Positions 7,333-16,374 are shown, counted from the stretch's first letter. The stretch: 64,000 nt of DNA from Candidatus Apopatosoma intestinale (GCA_003524145.1 DODZ01000035.1:122649-186648); one strand, 5' to 3'. The notes: generated from the sequence alone by a model not told the origin. Numbers and translations: made by a program.

Positions 7333-7466
7333 GGGGTTTACGAAAAAAATATGAAATTTCATGTAAAAATTCACTCCTGCGGCTCGGATTTGGCGTTTAT
7401 CATTGATTTTTGCGTCGAAATATGCTAATATAACAAAAAAGACATTTCTGCAAACAGAGGGAAAAC

Positions 7467-8519
7467 ATGAAAAATCTTATCTTTGTAAACGGGACTATGG
7501 GTGCGGGCAAAACGGCGACCTGCACGGCTCTTCGCGATATTATGAAGCCCGCTGTATTTCTCGATGGTGACTGGTGCTGGGATATGCGTCCGTTTACCGT
7601 CACGGAGGAGACGAAGCACATGGTGCTCGATAATATATGTTATCTCCTCGGTAATTTTATCGCCTGTTCTGAATATAAAAACATAATCTTCTGCTGGGTG
7701 ATGCACGAACAGAAGATTATATACGATATCCTCGCGCGGCTTGACCTGCGCGATGTGAATTTCCGGCTTTTTACTCTGCAGCTCTCTGATGAGGCGCTCG
7801 GGCGGCATCTGAAGTCAGATATAGAGCGCGGGATAAGATGCGCGGATATCTTTGAGAGAAGCCGCGAGAGGCTGCCGCTTTATGAGAATATGAACGGCAC
7901 AAAGATAGATGTTAGCGATATTTCGGCGCGGGAAGCGGCGGAAAAGATAGCGGGCGAGATGACAAAGCGGGAAAACGAGCCGACTTTTGAAACAGAGCGC
8001 CTGCTCATCCGCCCATGGCGGCAGAGCGATGCGGGAAGCCTGTATAAATACGCGTGCGACCCCGATGTCGGTCCGTCTGCCGGATGGAAGCCGCATGAGA
8101 GCATAGAGGAAAGCAGAAAGATAATCGACCTTGTGCTTTCCGCTCACGGCACCTTTGCCGTAATATTAAAGGAAAGCGGCGAGGCTATCGGCAGCATAGG
8201 CATATTTAAGACTGAGGCAAAAGGCGCGGCGGCGGGCGAACCTGAACTCGGCTTCTGGATAGGAAAGCCATATTGGGGACAGGGGCTTATTCCCGAGGCG
8301 GTGCGTGCGCTTCTCTCATATTGCTTTGATACGCTCGGATGTCGCCGCATATGGTGCGCACATTTTGAAGGAAACGAAAAATCGCGTCGCTGTCAGGAAA
8401 AGTGCGGCTTTATCCCGCATCATACCGAGGAAGTTTTCCGGAAGCCCACAGGCGAAAGCAAGACGACGAATTTCATGACGCTGACAAAAGAGCGCTTCGA
8501 TGCAATGTACAAAAGCTGA
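7467..8519 (+). CDS. P-loop kinase-like domain fused to GNAT acetyltransferase
   Basis: A 350-residue fusion. Residues 1-165 are a small P-loop nucleotide-binding domain with Walker A GTMGAGKT (9-16), resembling shikimate/gluconate-kinase-like or AAA_33 proteins. Residues 172-350 are a RimJ/RimL-type GNAT domain starting FETERLLIRPW, with acetyl-CoA loop YWGQGLIPEA near 268-277 and the family ending CGFIPH. Substrates are unknown; such pairs sometimes act on antibiotics or small metabolites, but nothing here decides that. The TetR-type regulator gene follows 29 bases later and may control the pair. The start is the first ATG after an AGAGGGAA site. Confidence 0.85.
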   Translation: MKNLIFVNGTMGAGKTATCTALRDIMKPAVFLDGDWCWDMRPFTVTEETKHMVLDNICYLLGNFIACSEYKNIIFCWVMHEQKIIYDILARLDLRDVNFRLFTLQLSDEALGRHLKSDIERGIRCADIFERSRERLPLYENMNGTKIDVSDISAREAAEKIAGEMTKRENEPTFETERLLIRPWRQSDAGSLYKYACDPDVGPSAGWKPHESIEESRKIIDLVLSAHGTFAVILKESGEAIGSIGIFKTEAKGAAAGEPELGFWIGKPYWGQGLIPEAVRALLSYCFDTLGCRRIWCAHFEGNEKSRRCQEKCGFIPHHTEEVFRKPTGESKTTNFMTLTKERFDAMYKS

Positions 8520-8548
8520 TTTTTACTTTAATACGGCAGGAGATTTTT

Positions 8549-9142
8549 ATGAGCGATACGAAAGAAAAGATACTGCATGAGTCGCTGAGGCTCTTTGCAA
8601 GGAACGGCTACGAGGCGGTTTCCTGCAGTGATATTGCAGGCGCACTCGGAATAACAAAGGGCGCGCTCTACAGGCACTACAAAAGTAAGCGCGATATTTT
8701 CGGAAGCATTCTCGCGGAGATGGAGCGCAGAGATGCCGTGCGAGCCGCGGCTTTTGACCTGCCTGAGGGAACTCTCTCCGATATGCCCGAGAAATACCGC
8801 GCGGCATCGGCAGATAAGCTGACGGACTTCTGCAAGGCACAGTTTGACTATTGGACGGCGGACGGCTTTGCCTCCGATTTTCGCCGCATGCTGACAGTCG
8901 AGCAATTTCACGACGTGAAAATGGCGGCGCTCTATCGGCAATATCTTTCCGGCGGACCGCTTGGATATGTTGCCGACCTGCTCTCATCGATGGGTATCGC
9001 CTGTCCGCAGGAAAAGGCGGTGGAGCTATATGCGCATATGTTTCTCGGTTACAGCCTTTACGATGGGGAAAATGATAAGGAAGGCGTGCGCAGTGCGCTT
9101 TTTGCGCGGCTTGACAAAATAAAAAACGAGCTTATACGGTAA
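8549..9142 (+). CDS. TetR-family transcriptional regulator
   Basis: A 197-residue regulator with the standard N-terminal helix-turn-helix: KEKILHESLRLFARNGYEAV then DIAGALGITKGALYRHYKSK. The C-terminal ligand domain is divergent. The ATG at 8549 follows a CAGGAGA site; the longer frame back to 8402 overlaps the preceding gene and is rejected. The position between the kinase-GNAT fusion and the exonuclease suggests one transcript. Ligand unknown. Confidence 0.88.
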   Translation: MSDTKEKILHESLRLFARNGYEAVSCSDIAGALGITKGALYRHYKSKRDIFGSILAEMERRDAVRAAAFDLPEGTLSDMPEKYRAASADKLTDFCKAQFDYWTADGFASDFRRMLTVEQFHDVKMAALYRQYLSGGPLGYVADLLSSMGIACPQEKAVELYAHMFLGYSLYDGENDKEGVRSALFARLDKIKNELIR

Positions 9143-9152
9143 GGAGAACAGA

Positions 9153-9995
9153 ATGGAGAAGCTCCTGATAGTCGATGGGCACAATCTGCTTTTTCAGATG
9201 TTTTACGGCATGCCCGCGAGGATAATAAACGAAAACGGCGTGTCCATAGGCGGCACGCTTGGCTTTGTCGGTGCTCTGCTCAAAATCATAAGAATGACGC
9301 AACCGACGCATGCCGTAGTGCTTTTTGACAGCGAAACGGGGAGCGGACGCGCGGAGCTTGACCCCGAATACAAGGCAAACCGCACCGATTTTTCCGAGAT
9401 GCCCGAGGAGGAAACGCCTTTTTCGCAGCTTCCGTATATTTATGCGGCGCTGGACAGCATAGGTATGGCTCATGCGGAGGCGGCGGGCTGCGAAGCGGAC
9501 GATATCGCGGCTTCGTATGCCTGCAGATACGGAGGAGACAGCAAGGTGGTAATTTCGTCCTTTGACAGCGACTTTTTCCAGCTGATATCGGAGAATGTAT
9601 CCGTGCTCCGATATCGCGGAAGCGGAACGGTGATTTTCACGGAGGAGACGGTGCGCGATAAATACGGCATAGAGCCGTGCAGATATGCCGATTTCAAGGC
9701 GATGACGGGCGACAGCGCCGACAATATCCGCGGCGCCGACAAGATAGGACCGAAAACCGCTGCGGAGCTTATTTCGCAGTTCGGCACGCTCGAAAATATC
9801 ATAGAAAATGCCGGAAGCATACATAAGCCGAGCATCAGGGCATCGGTTCTCGCAAACGCGCAGAGGCTGAAAATAAACTACAGCATGATAAAATTGGATT
9901 CCCATGCCGATATGCCTTTTGCGGAGGAAGAACTCGCTTTCACTGACGGCGGCATGACGACCGGAGAGATTTTGCGAAAAATAGGACTTAAATAA
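9153..9995 (+). CDS. 5'-3' exonuclease (DNA polymerase I N-terminal type, stand-alone)
   Basis: A 280-residue FEN-family nuclease equal to the 5'-nuclease domain of DNA polymerase I without the polymerase. It has the metal-binding acidic residues in LLIVDGHNLLF, VVLFDSE, CEADDIAAS and SSFDSDFFQL, and the helix-hairpin-helix GADKIGPKTAAELI that grips DNA. Stand-alone homologues in Firmicutes remove 5' flaps or RNA primers. It begins 10 bases after the TetR gene with a TAAGGAGAA site, and ends at a terminator. Confidence 0.93.
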   Translation: MEKLLIVDGHNLLFQMFYGMPARIINENGVSIGGTLGFVGALLKIIRMTQPTHAVVLFDSETGSGRAELDPEYKANRTDFSEMPEEETPFSQLPYIYAALDSIGMAHAEAAGCEADDIAASYACRYGGDSKVVISSFDSDFFQLISENVSVLRYRGSGTVIFTEETVRDKYGIEPCRYADFKAMTGDSADNIRGADKIGPKTAAELISQFGTLENIIENAGSIHKPSIRASVLANAQRLKINYSMIKLDSHADMPFAEEELAFTDGGMTTGEILRKIGLK

Positions 9996-9999
9996 AAAT

Positions 10000-10070
10000 G
10001 ACAGACCGCCGAAGCACCCCGAAAGTGTCTGACTTTTGAGGTGGATATCACGCGAGGTCTGTCTTTTTTA
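10000..10070. terminator. Nested-hairpin bidirectional terminator
   Basis: An outer stem GACAGACC (10000-10007)/GGTCTGTC (10056-10063) is followed by TTTTTTA. The 48-base loop holds a second imperfect stem, CACCCCGAAAGT with ACTTTTGAGGTG. On the other strand an ATTTTTATTT tract follows. It separates the convergent exonuclease and LysR genes. Confidence 0.75.
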
Positions 10071-10991
10071 TTAAAATAACTCATTTTTTATACGGCTCAG
10101 CTCCGCTATGAAAGCCGTGTCGAGGTCGGTGAGCTTGTAATCCTTGCGGCGGATTATCACATCTCTGTATACCTTCTTGTTTTCGTCACAGGTGCGGCAG
10201 ACAAGAGAATAGCGTTCGAGCGTTTTTTTAGGTATGGGAGAGACCCACATGAAGGTGTCGGTATTTTCCGAAAGCAGCTCATACTGACTGCCGCGCTCAA
10301 AAACGAATATGCGTCGTCCGATATCGGGAAGCTCCTCTTTTTTTACAGCCTCCGTCGGCAGCGAAGGCACAAAGGGATCGCCGTGCGCTATCTCTATATG
10401 CTCGGCAAGGTCGGCAAATGTTATTTTTTCTTTCTTTGCGAGCGGCGAATTTTTGCTCATGACGAGCGCATATGTAAATTCCGCTATCAGCTCGTGAGAA
10501 AGCTCCTTTTCGTCGAGCATCTTCTTATAATATTTGTCGTGGCTTTCCGCATAGCGCACGATGCCGAGCCTGTATTCCTCCTCGAGGATATTCTTTATCG
10601 CCCGCAAAGAATTTGTTTCTTTATAGAAAATTTCAATCTCGTTTTCCGATGAAAGATGCTTGGAAAATTCGGTGAATGCCGCCGAGATATATCCGGCTCT
10701 CGGAACGGAAACGGAAAAGCGCTTCTTCGGCAAGGCAGTCTTTTTGAACATGTTCTCGAGTGTATTTACCTGATTTAAAATGGTCTTGGCATATATCAGA
10801 AAAGCCTCGCCGTCGGGTGTTGGTCGCATACCTCTTGCCGAGCGCTCAAAAATGGTGACGCCGAGAGATGATTCCAGCTCCTTTATTGAACGGCTTAAAT
10901 TCGGCTGGTCTATATAGAGCTTTTCCGCCGCCTTGTTTATCGAGCCGCAGGCGGCAACCTCAACGGCATATTTCAGATAGAGAAGATTCAT
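10071..10991 (-). CDS. LysR-family transcriptional regulator of the ECF operon
   Basis: A 306-residue LysR regulator: N-terminal winged helix MNLLYLKYAVEVAACGSINK followed by AAEKLYIDQPNLSRSIKELE, then an effector domain. It is the last gene of the six-gene minus-strand ECF operon, 18 bases after the S-component gene. By position it is a candidate regulator of corrinoid uptake, acting perhaps at the inverted repeat over the operon promoter (16442-16467). The effector is unknown. Confidence 0.9.
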   Translation of the reverse strand: MNLLYLKYAVEVAACGSINKAAEKLYIDQPNLSRSIKELESSLGVTIFERSARGMRPTPDGEAFLIYAKTILNQVNTLENMFKKTALPKKRFSVSVPRAGYISAAFTEFSKHLSSENEIEIFYKETNSLRAIKNILEEEYRLGIVRYAESHDKYYKKMLDEKELSHELIAEFTYALVMSKNSPLAKKEKITFADLAEHIEIAHGDPFVPSLPTEAVKKEELPDIGRRIFVFERGSQYELLSENTDTFMWVSPIPKKTLERYSLVCRTCDENKKVYRDVIIRRKDYKLTDLDTAFIAELSRIKNELF

Positions 10992-11009
10992 ATTTTTTCC
11001 TTTCCGAGG

Positions 11010-11705
11010 TTAATTTGCGCTCTGCCTGTCAAGCCCGTATTTTTTCATCACGCGCCCGAGCTTTTCTCCTGTCGGCTTTGCGAGAAGCAGAAGAAAAATC
11101 ACATTTGACGCGGCATAAATGAGCATGACGACGCCGGATGAGGCGATGGCGGCAAGATAGCGCGAGAGCGAAAATTCCTCCCACCAGAGCACTGTCCATA
11201 TATCCATGATAAGCGAGTAGAAAACGCCCGCGAGCGCACCGAAAACCGCAAGCGCGATTTTGTTTTTTTTGAGAATACCGCCGAGCAGGGCGGCAAAAAG
11301 CCCGATAAGACCCCATGCGAGCATCTGAAAAGGCGTCCACGGACCCTGCCCGAAAAGAATATTTGAGAGGACAGCCGAGAGCGCTCCGCAGAGAAAGCCG
11401 GACTGCGCTCCGAGATACATCCCCGTGATTATCACAATAGCCGAAACGGGCTTGAAATGCGGTATCGCCGCGAAAGCAAATCTGCCGAGCACGGAGAGAG
11501 CCGTCATCACGGCGAGTATCACGGCGAGCTGAACATTGCCGTTCTTTTTTTCAAAAGCCAAGAAAAACGGCAGGCATGAGAGCAGAGCGATGCATACCGA
11601 AACAGGCAGATATGCCTTGCCGCGGAAGGCAAAAACTCCGACGGCGATGCAGAGCGGCACAAGCACAAAGGCTGTGATATAGGGAAAAGCCGATTTGAAT
11701 TTCAT
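11010..11705 (-). CDS. ECF transporter S component (CbrT-like, probable corrinoid)
   Basis: A 231-residue membrane protein with about six hydrophobic helices, the size and pattern of an energy-coupling-factor substrate-binding subunit. The stretch AIVIITGMYLGAQSGFLCGA followed by GPWTPFQMLAWGLIGLFAAL is typical of ECF S components. Its start overlaps the stop of the double ATPase gene as ATGA. Because the operon also encodes a split transcobalamin-like pair, the substrate is most likely vitamin B12 or a related corrinoid, by analogy to the CbrTUV systems predicted in Firmicutes. Substrate is inference; the S family and operon are direct readings. Confidence 0.82.
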   Translation of the reverse strand: MKFKSAFPYITAFVLVPLCIAVGVFAFRGKAYLPVSVCIALLSCLPFFLAFEKKNGNVQLAVILAVMTALSVLGRFAFAAIPHFKPVSAIVIITGMYLGAQSGFLCGALSAVLSNILFGQGPWTPFQMLAWGLIGLFAALLGGILKKNKIALAVFGALAGVFYSLIMDIWTVLWWEEFSLSRYLAAIASSGVVMLIYAASNVIFLLLLAKPTGEKLGRVMKKYGLDRQSAN

Positions 11706-13366
11706 GAGTGAGCCTCTCCTTTCGCGAGAAGAACCACATCATCGACTGTGACGGTATTTTCGAATATGCCGCGTGAAATGCGGCTTGCCGCTGTGGTATA
11801 GAAATCGTTTCCGCTGAAAAAATTTCGCGGCGAAGAGGGCGAAATCACCTCTCCGTCGAAGAAAAGGGCACATTTGTCCGAGGCGATGGCGGCAAACTCG
11901 GTATCGTGAGTGACCGCAATAACGGTGACACCTTCTCTTTTCAGAGAAAAGAGAATATCGCGCAAAATCAGCTTTGCATGAGCATCTATGCCTTTGGTCG
12001 GCTCATCGAGAAGCAAAATTTTCGGCTTTGAGAGCAGGACTTTCGCAAGAGCGCATTTCTGCGCCTCGCCGCCGGAGAGATCATACGGATGCTTTCCGAA
12101 AAGACGGGAAATGCCGAGTTTTTCGGAAACGGCGGACATTTTTTCATCAGCCTGCACGGCGGAATATCCGAGCACGCGGCACATATCGCGAAGATCGCTC
12201 TCCACCGTATCGCGCAGAAAGACATCGTGTACATTTTGCGGGAGAAGCGCAACATTATGAAAATGAAGCTCATTTCCGCGATAATCCTTTATATTTTTTC
12301 CGAGAAGCTTTATTTTTCCGCGATATGGCTTTTCTATGCCGCTGAGAACCTTCAGCACGGTGGTTTTTCCGGCACCGTTTCCGCCGAGCAGAGAAAATAT
12401 TTCGCCGCGCTTTAAGGAAAGATTTAATCCGCGCAGGATATCCGGCGTATTTCGCTCATAGCGAAACCAGACATTTTTCATTTCCACCGCATTTTCGCTT
12501 TCGCCGTCTGACGGCTTGTCGGCGGGTACAGAAGCGCCGCGTCGAATATCGAGAGAAGAGAGAAAACGCCTGCCTTCGCGCACGGTTAGCGGCGATTTTC
12601 CGCTATCCGCGAGAGCCGCGGATATTCTTGAGGCGGCAGGAAAGCCCGCGCTTATCGGGCGGCTTCCGAGGGCATTGCAAACGGCTCGCGGACTGTCAAA
12701 GGAGACTATCCTGCCGTCCTCCATGACGGCGGCGCGGTCGGCTATCGGGAGAAGCTCTTCCAGCCTGTGCTCGGCTATTATCACCGTTACGCCGAGATCG
12801 CGGTTCAGCCTGTAAATATCGGAAATAAAATCAGATGCCGCTACGGGGTCGAGCTGTGCCGTCGGCTCATCGAGAAGCAGGAGTCGCGGAGAGAGAGCCA
12901 TGACCGAAGCGAGCGAGAGCAGCTGCTTTTGCCCGCCCGAGAGAGAAGCCGTATCTGCGCGAAACCATGAGTCTATGCCGAAATAGCCTGCCATTTCTCC
13001 TGCGCGAAGGCGTATTTTTTCACTCTCGAAGCCGAGTCCCTCCATGCCGAAGGCAAGCTCGTGCCAGACCTTGTCCGTGACAATCTGCGTCTCCGGATTC
13101 TGCATGACATAGCCTATTTCGGAGGCGGATGCACGCTCGTCGAGTTCGCTCTGCGGCTTGTCGAAAAGCGAAATTTCGCCGCTTATTTTTCCTGCGGGGG
13201 CAAGCTCGCGCTTGAGCAGACGGAGCAGTGTTGTTTTGCCGCAGCCGGACTCTCCGCAGAGCACGATAAATTCGCCCTCGCTAACGGAAAAAGAAATGTT
13301 TTCGAGCGCGGGAGAAGCGGCATCGGGATATGAAAAGCTTAGATTTTTGACCGCAAGTATTTCCAT
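11702..13366 (-). CDS. ECF transporter ATPase, two ATP-binding domains fused
   Basis: A 554-residue duplicated ABC ATPase replacing the usual separate EcfA1 and EcfA2. The first domain has Walker A GESGCGKTT (38-46), signature LSGGQKQ and Walker B LLLLDEPTAQLDP. The second has GGNGAGKTT, LSGGEAQK and ILLLDEPTKGID. It powers the EcfT/S complex at the cytoplasmic face. The start at 13366 follows GGAGG; the frame continues upstream but overlaps ecfT heavily. It already overlaps the ecfT end by 28 bases and the S gene by ATGA, so translation of the operon is coupled. Dedicated fused ATPases are known for substrate-specific TUV-type ECF systems. Confidence 0.93.
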   Translation of the reverse strand: MEILAVKNLSFSYPDAASPALENISFSVSEGEFIVLCGESGCGKTTLLRLLKRELAPAGKISGEISLFDKPQSELDERASASEIGYVMQNPETQIVTDKVWHELAFGMEGLGFESEKIRLRAGEMAGYFGIDSWFRADTASLSGGQKQLLSLASVMALSPRLLLLDEPTAQLDPVAASDFISDIYRLNRDLGVTVIIAEHRLEELLPIADRAAVMEDGRIVSFDSPRAVCNALGSRPISAGFPAASRISAALADSGKSPLTVREGRRFLSSLDIRRGASVPADKPSDGESENAVEMKNVWFRYERNTPDILRGLNLSLKRGEIFSLLGGNGAGKTTVLKVLSGIEKPYRGKIKLLGKNIKDYRGNELHFHNVALLPQNVHDVFLRDTVESDLRDMCRVLGYSAVQADEKMSAVSEKLGISRLFGKHPYDLSGGEAQKCALAKVLLSKPKILLLDEPTKGIDAHAKLILRDILFSLKREGVTVIAVTHDTEFAAIASDKCALFFDGEVISPSSPRNFFSGNDFYTTAASRISRGIFENTVTVDDVVLLAKGEAHS

Positions 13367-14229
13367 CTGAGAGCCTCCTTTGCTTCGAAAATAAAGGGAA
13401 AAAGCGAAAATGCCGCGAGCGCCGCATAAAGGCAGAGAGCGACGGGCGAAAAGCTTATTTTTTCCACCCTCGGGTAGAAAGAAAAAGTGAATATCCCGAG
13501 CCTGATGCCGAGAATTGATATAACGGTAAGTGCGGCGGCGCAGAAAGAGAGAACTCCGTCGCCCGCGGTAAAGCGGAACGGCGCGAATTTTGTTCTGCCG
13601 CGCAATCCGTAGCCACGCGCCTTCATCGACGCGGCGGTGTCCGCCGTGCCCTCGAGCGCCCATGTCACAAGAGCGGAAAATATGCGCGCATTGCAGGCGA
13701 TTTTTGATACAAACCCCTTTTCCGAGTAATAGCCCATCGCTTTCTGTGCGTCGGAAAGCTCTTTATGCCTGCGCCTGAAAAGCGGGATAAAGCGCAGTGC
13801 CATCGTCAGCACAAGCGAGATTTTCGGCAGGATGCCGCCGAAAACACAGATCAGCTTATCCGATGTCATAACTGCGGAAAAGCACCTGCACCACGCAATC
13901 ACCGTTATCATTACGGCGGCGATATCCGCGCCGTAGAGTACAGCCTCGAGCGTTACGGGATTGCCGTTCAGAAAGAAAAGCGGTGTCGCACCATTATGCG
14001 AAAAGAGAGGATTTGCAAGCGAGAGCAGGATGAAGAGCACAAGATAAAATGCAATATCCGAGAAGAATTTTCTCCCCTGTATCGCGGCGGAAAAAAGCAG
14101 GGCGCCGAGGAGCAGAATGCCGACGGCGACAGGATTTGCCATAAAAACCGCGATGACAATCAGCGACATGAGAAAGAGAAACGACGGCACAGGGTGAAAT
14201 GCACCGAAGGCGATGACTTTTTCATTCAT
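13339..14229 (-). CDS. ecfT: ECF transporter transmembrane (T) component
   Basis: A 296-residue membrane scaffold of the ECF transporter, with several hydrophobic helices and the coupling motif SMKARGYG near the C-terminal half, where Ala-Arg-Gly contacts the ATPase. A second coupling segment lies in the loop around RRRHKELSDAQKAMGY. The start at 14229 follows GGAGG and overlaps the end of the DUF4430 gene by eight bases. It should bind the fused ATPase and the S component encoded downstream. Confidence 0.92.
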   Translation of the reverse strand: MNEKVIAFGAFHPVPSFLFLMSLIVIAVFMANPVAVGILLLGALLFSAAIQGRKFFSDIAFYLVLFILLSLANPLFSHNGATPLFFLNGNPVTLEAVLYGADIAAVMITVIAWCRCFSAVMTSDKLICVFGGILPKISLVLTMALRFIPLFRRRHKELSDAQKAMGYYSEKGFVSKIACNARIFSALVTWALEGTADTAASMKARGYGLRGRTKFAPFRFTAGDGVLSFCAAALTVISILGIRLGIFTFSFYPRVEKISFSPVALCLYAALAAFSLFPFIFEAKEALRWKYLRSKI

Positions 14230-14773
14230 TTCCGTATCCTCCGTTTTCTCCTGTATCATGACCGAGGTCACATGAATATACAAACTCAATCACATCGCCG
14301 TCCGAGAGCGTGTATTCGGCGCAGCTTTGCGAGGGAAAAACGCCGTTTACACGATACATCCAGCCGGAGAGCGGTCCGCATGAATATTCATAGAGGTAGT
14401 TTATGCCCGCGATATAGAGCGAGCCGCGCGCGGTTTTTTTGCTTCCGCGATATTCCGCCTGAATCTTATTATAGCGCAGGACGCGGTCGAGCACATCGTA
14501 TACAGTGTCGCCGTCGCGCAGGACATATTCCGTCTTTTCGAGTATGATTCCGTTTTGCGGGATATAGTTGCCGTTTTTCAGCGAGGCATCGAGCTTATCG
14601 TAATTATCGAAAATGCTGTCGCACCTTATCGAGAGGAAAACCGTCTCCGAATCGGGCTTTATATCGTCGATATGCGAAAGATAATATTCATCTACGGACT
14701 GAATTTCTACGCCGCCGATGAGAACGATTATGATAAGCACTGCGGCGACTATTGCGAGAATATCTTTTTTCAT
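14222..14773 (-). CDS. DUF4430 protein, transcobalamin beta-domain-like, membrane-anchored
   Basis: A 183-residue protein with an N-terminal helix (residues 5-22, ILAIVAAVLIIIVLIGGV) that anchors it outside the membrane, followed by a DUF4430 domain ending PLSGWMYRVNGVFPSQ and TLSDGDVIEFVYSCDLG. In animal transcobalamin and intrinsic factor the C-terminal beta domain that covers cobalamin belongs to this fold. Its start overlaps the upstream alpha-barrel gene as ATGA, so the two proteins are made together, and the ECF transporter genes follow directly. I infer that the pair captures a corrinoid outside the cell. An alternative is a general surface-adhesion role, since DUF4430 also occurs in such proteins. 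Confidence 0.84.
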   Translation of the reverse strand: MKKDILAIVAAVLIIIVLIGGVEIQSVDEYYLSHIDDIKPDSETVFLSIRCDSIFDNYDKLDASLKNGNYIPQNGIILEKTEYVLRDGDTVYDVLDRVLRYNKIQAEYRGSKKTARGSLYIAGINYLYEYSCGPLSGWMYRVNGVFPSQSCAEYTLSDGDVIEFVYSCDLGHDTGENGGYGNE

Positions 14774-16374
14774 TCTGTGTCCTCGTTTTCATACATCGCC
14801 GCCAGCTCGTCCATTTCGCGGCGGCGCCTTGTCATGCGGTGCCTTATGCGCAGGACGATAAAGAGCACGAGGACGACTGCCGCCGCGGAAAGCGATACGG
14901 CAAGGACAAGCGTGCGGAAAAGAGTATCTACTTTTGCCTTTGCCGCAGCAAGGCTTTCGGCGCCGACGACAAGTGTTTTGTCGTATTCGGAAAGGGAACC
15001 GTATGCCTTTGCCGCCGCGAGAACGGAGCCTCTGTCCGAAAGCGAAAGCTTATCGGGCGCGGGCATGGCATCTATATCTTCATTAAGCGATTTTATCTTG
15101 CGCCGTATACCGTCGATTTCGGCTTTGGCGGAGGTCAGCTTTTCTGCATATGCCGTATTTCCCGTGCATTTTACTTTATAAAGCAGGGTGACAACGCGTG
15201 TGTAATATTCGCCGGTGAGCATATCGGGCAGAGCGTCGACATATGCGGCATCGCTTTCTTCAAAAGAAACTTTTGCAGGTTGCATGTCGCGCAGGTCAAA
15301 GAGAGGGCGCATACCTGAGGAAAAACGGTAAAGCGCCGCCATGGCGCAGAGTGCCTGATAGCTTACCACGCGATTGACGGATGCCTGAGACGCTGTTGAA
15401 TGAATGAAGCCGCCGTCATCGCCGCGATAGCGTATGATGCCGTCCCATACGGAATTTCCGTTTTTTACGAAGCGAGGGTCGGAAAAAGGATTTATGCCGA
15501 GCGCACACAGAGCTATCGCAACCTGACAGGTGCTCTCGCAATTGCGCTCGCCGAATGCGCCGAATGACATGAAATCGCCCGTTTCGCATTGCATTTCCGA
15601 GAGAAGAGCGACGGCGCGGTCGACAGCCTCGTGCACGGCGACGCTGCGCACCTCTCCCGACACGGTGACATTATAGCGCGTTTCGTCATTGTAATAAGGA
15701 GCAAGCGCCGTCAACGCCATGGCAGTGATATCGGCATCGGCTTCGTCGCCCAAAAAGCAGAAGCCGCCATTCGGAAGCTCCTCCGACAGAATGCCCGAGA
15801 TGATACTCTCACGCGTATCATGTGAGCCTTCCGGCACATCATAACCGATGCTGTCCAGTGCGAGAAGCCCCCAGATAAGTCCGTTTATTCCTTGTCTGCC
15901 GAGCGGAGCGGTATTCCCTCTGTTGTATACTCCGTCGGAAATGAGATTGATGTTGCCCTTTTCCGTGACTATTGCCGCAGGGTCTCCGCCGCAGGCGAGC
16001 AGACAGAGGCTGATGCGATGCCATTCCGTCGCACGGGAGGGGTCAAGTGCGCCGCTTTCGCGATACCTCGCGGCGACATTTTCCTCAGCTGTCGCAATAT
16101 ATGCGATGCGGTCGAAATCAAGTCCCAGCCTTGCCATGGCAAAGGCATACCAGTCCGTCGCCGTGAGTGTGCCCGCTTCGGCGATGAGTTTATCGTCGAG
16201 CAGAAAATCGCGCGAACCGTTTGCGGATTTTTCATATTCGATGATACCCTTCGCGATGCCGAGGATTTCTTCACATGAGGGGATATTTTTCGCGCAGAGA
16301 GAGGCAGGGAGGAGCATGGCTGCAAAGGTTGCCGCAAAGATTATGGCAAATATGCGCAGAGCAATTTTTTTCAT
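14770..16374 (-). CDS. Exported alpha6/alpha6-barrel protein, transcobalamin alpha-domain-like
   Basis: A 534-residue surface protein. A signal peptide (residues 1-28, ending LPASLCA) precedes prenyltransferase/squalene-cyclase-like helical repeats at about 30-350: NGLIWGLLALDSIGY, NGGFCF, DADITAMALTALAPYY, NCESTCQVAIALCALGI, DGGFIH and VSYQALCAMAALYRF. This alpha-alpha barrel is the fold of the N-terminal domain of transcobalamin. A helical linker (390-485) leads to a C-terminal membrane helix (LAVSLSAAAVVLVLFIVL) and basic tail, so the protein is anchored at both the membrane and outside. The ATG at 16374 has GAGGTG nine bases upstream; a GTG start at 16386 is less likely. First gene of the ECF operon, ATGA-coupled to the DUF4430 gene. 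Confidence 0.83.
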   Translation of the reverse strand: MKKIALRIFAIIFAATFAAMLLPASLCAKNIPSCEEILGIAKGIIEYEKSANGSRDFLLDDKLIAEAGTLTATDWYAFAMARLGLDFDRIAYIATAEENVAARYRESGALDPSRATEWHRISLCLLACGGDPAAIVTEKGNINLISDGVYNRGNTAPLGRQGINGLIWGLLALDSIGYDVPEGSHDTRESIISGILSEELPNGGFCFLGDEADADITAMALTALAPYYNDETRYNVTVSGEVRSVAVHEAVDRAVALLSEMQCETGDFMSFGAFGERNCESTCQVAIALCALGINPFSDPRFVKNGNSVWDGIIRYRGDDGGFIHSTASQASVNRVVSYQALCAMAALYRFSSGMRPLFDLRDMQPAKVSFEESDAAYVDALPDMLTGEYYTRVVTLLYKVKCTGNTAYAEKLTSAKAEIDGIRRKIKSLNEDIDAMPAPDKLSLSDRGSVLAAAKAYGSLSEYDKTLVVGAESLAAAKAKVDTLFRTLVLAVSLSAAAVVLVLFIVLRIRHRMTRRRREMDELAAMYENEDTE

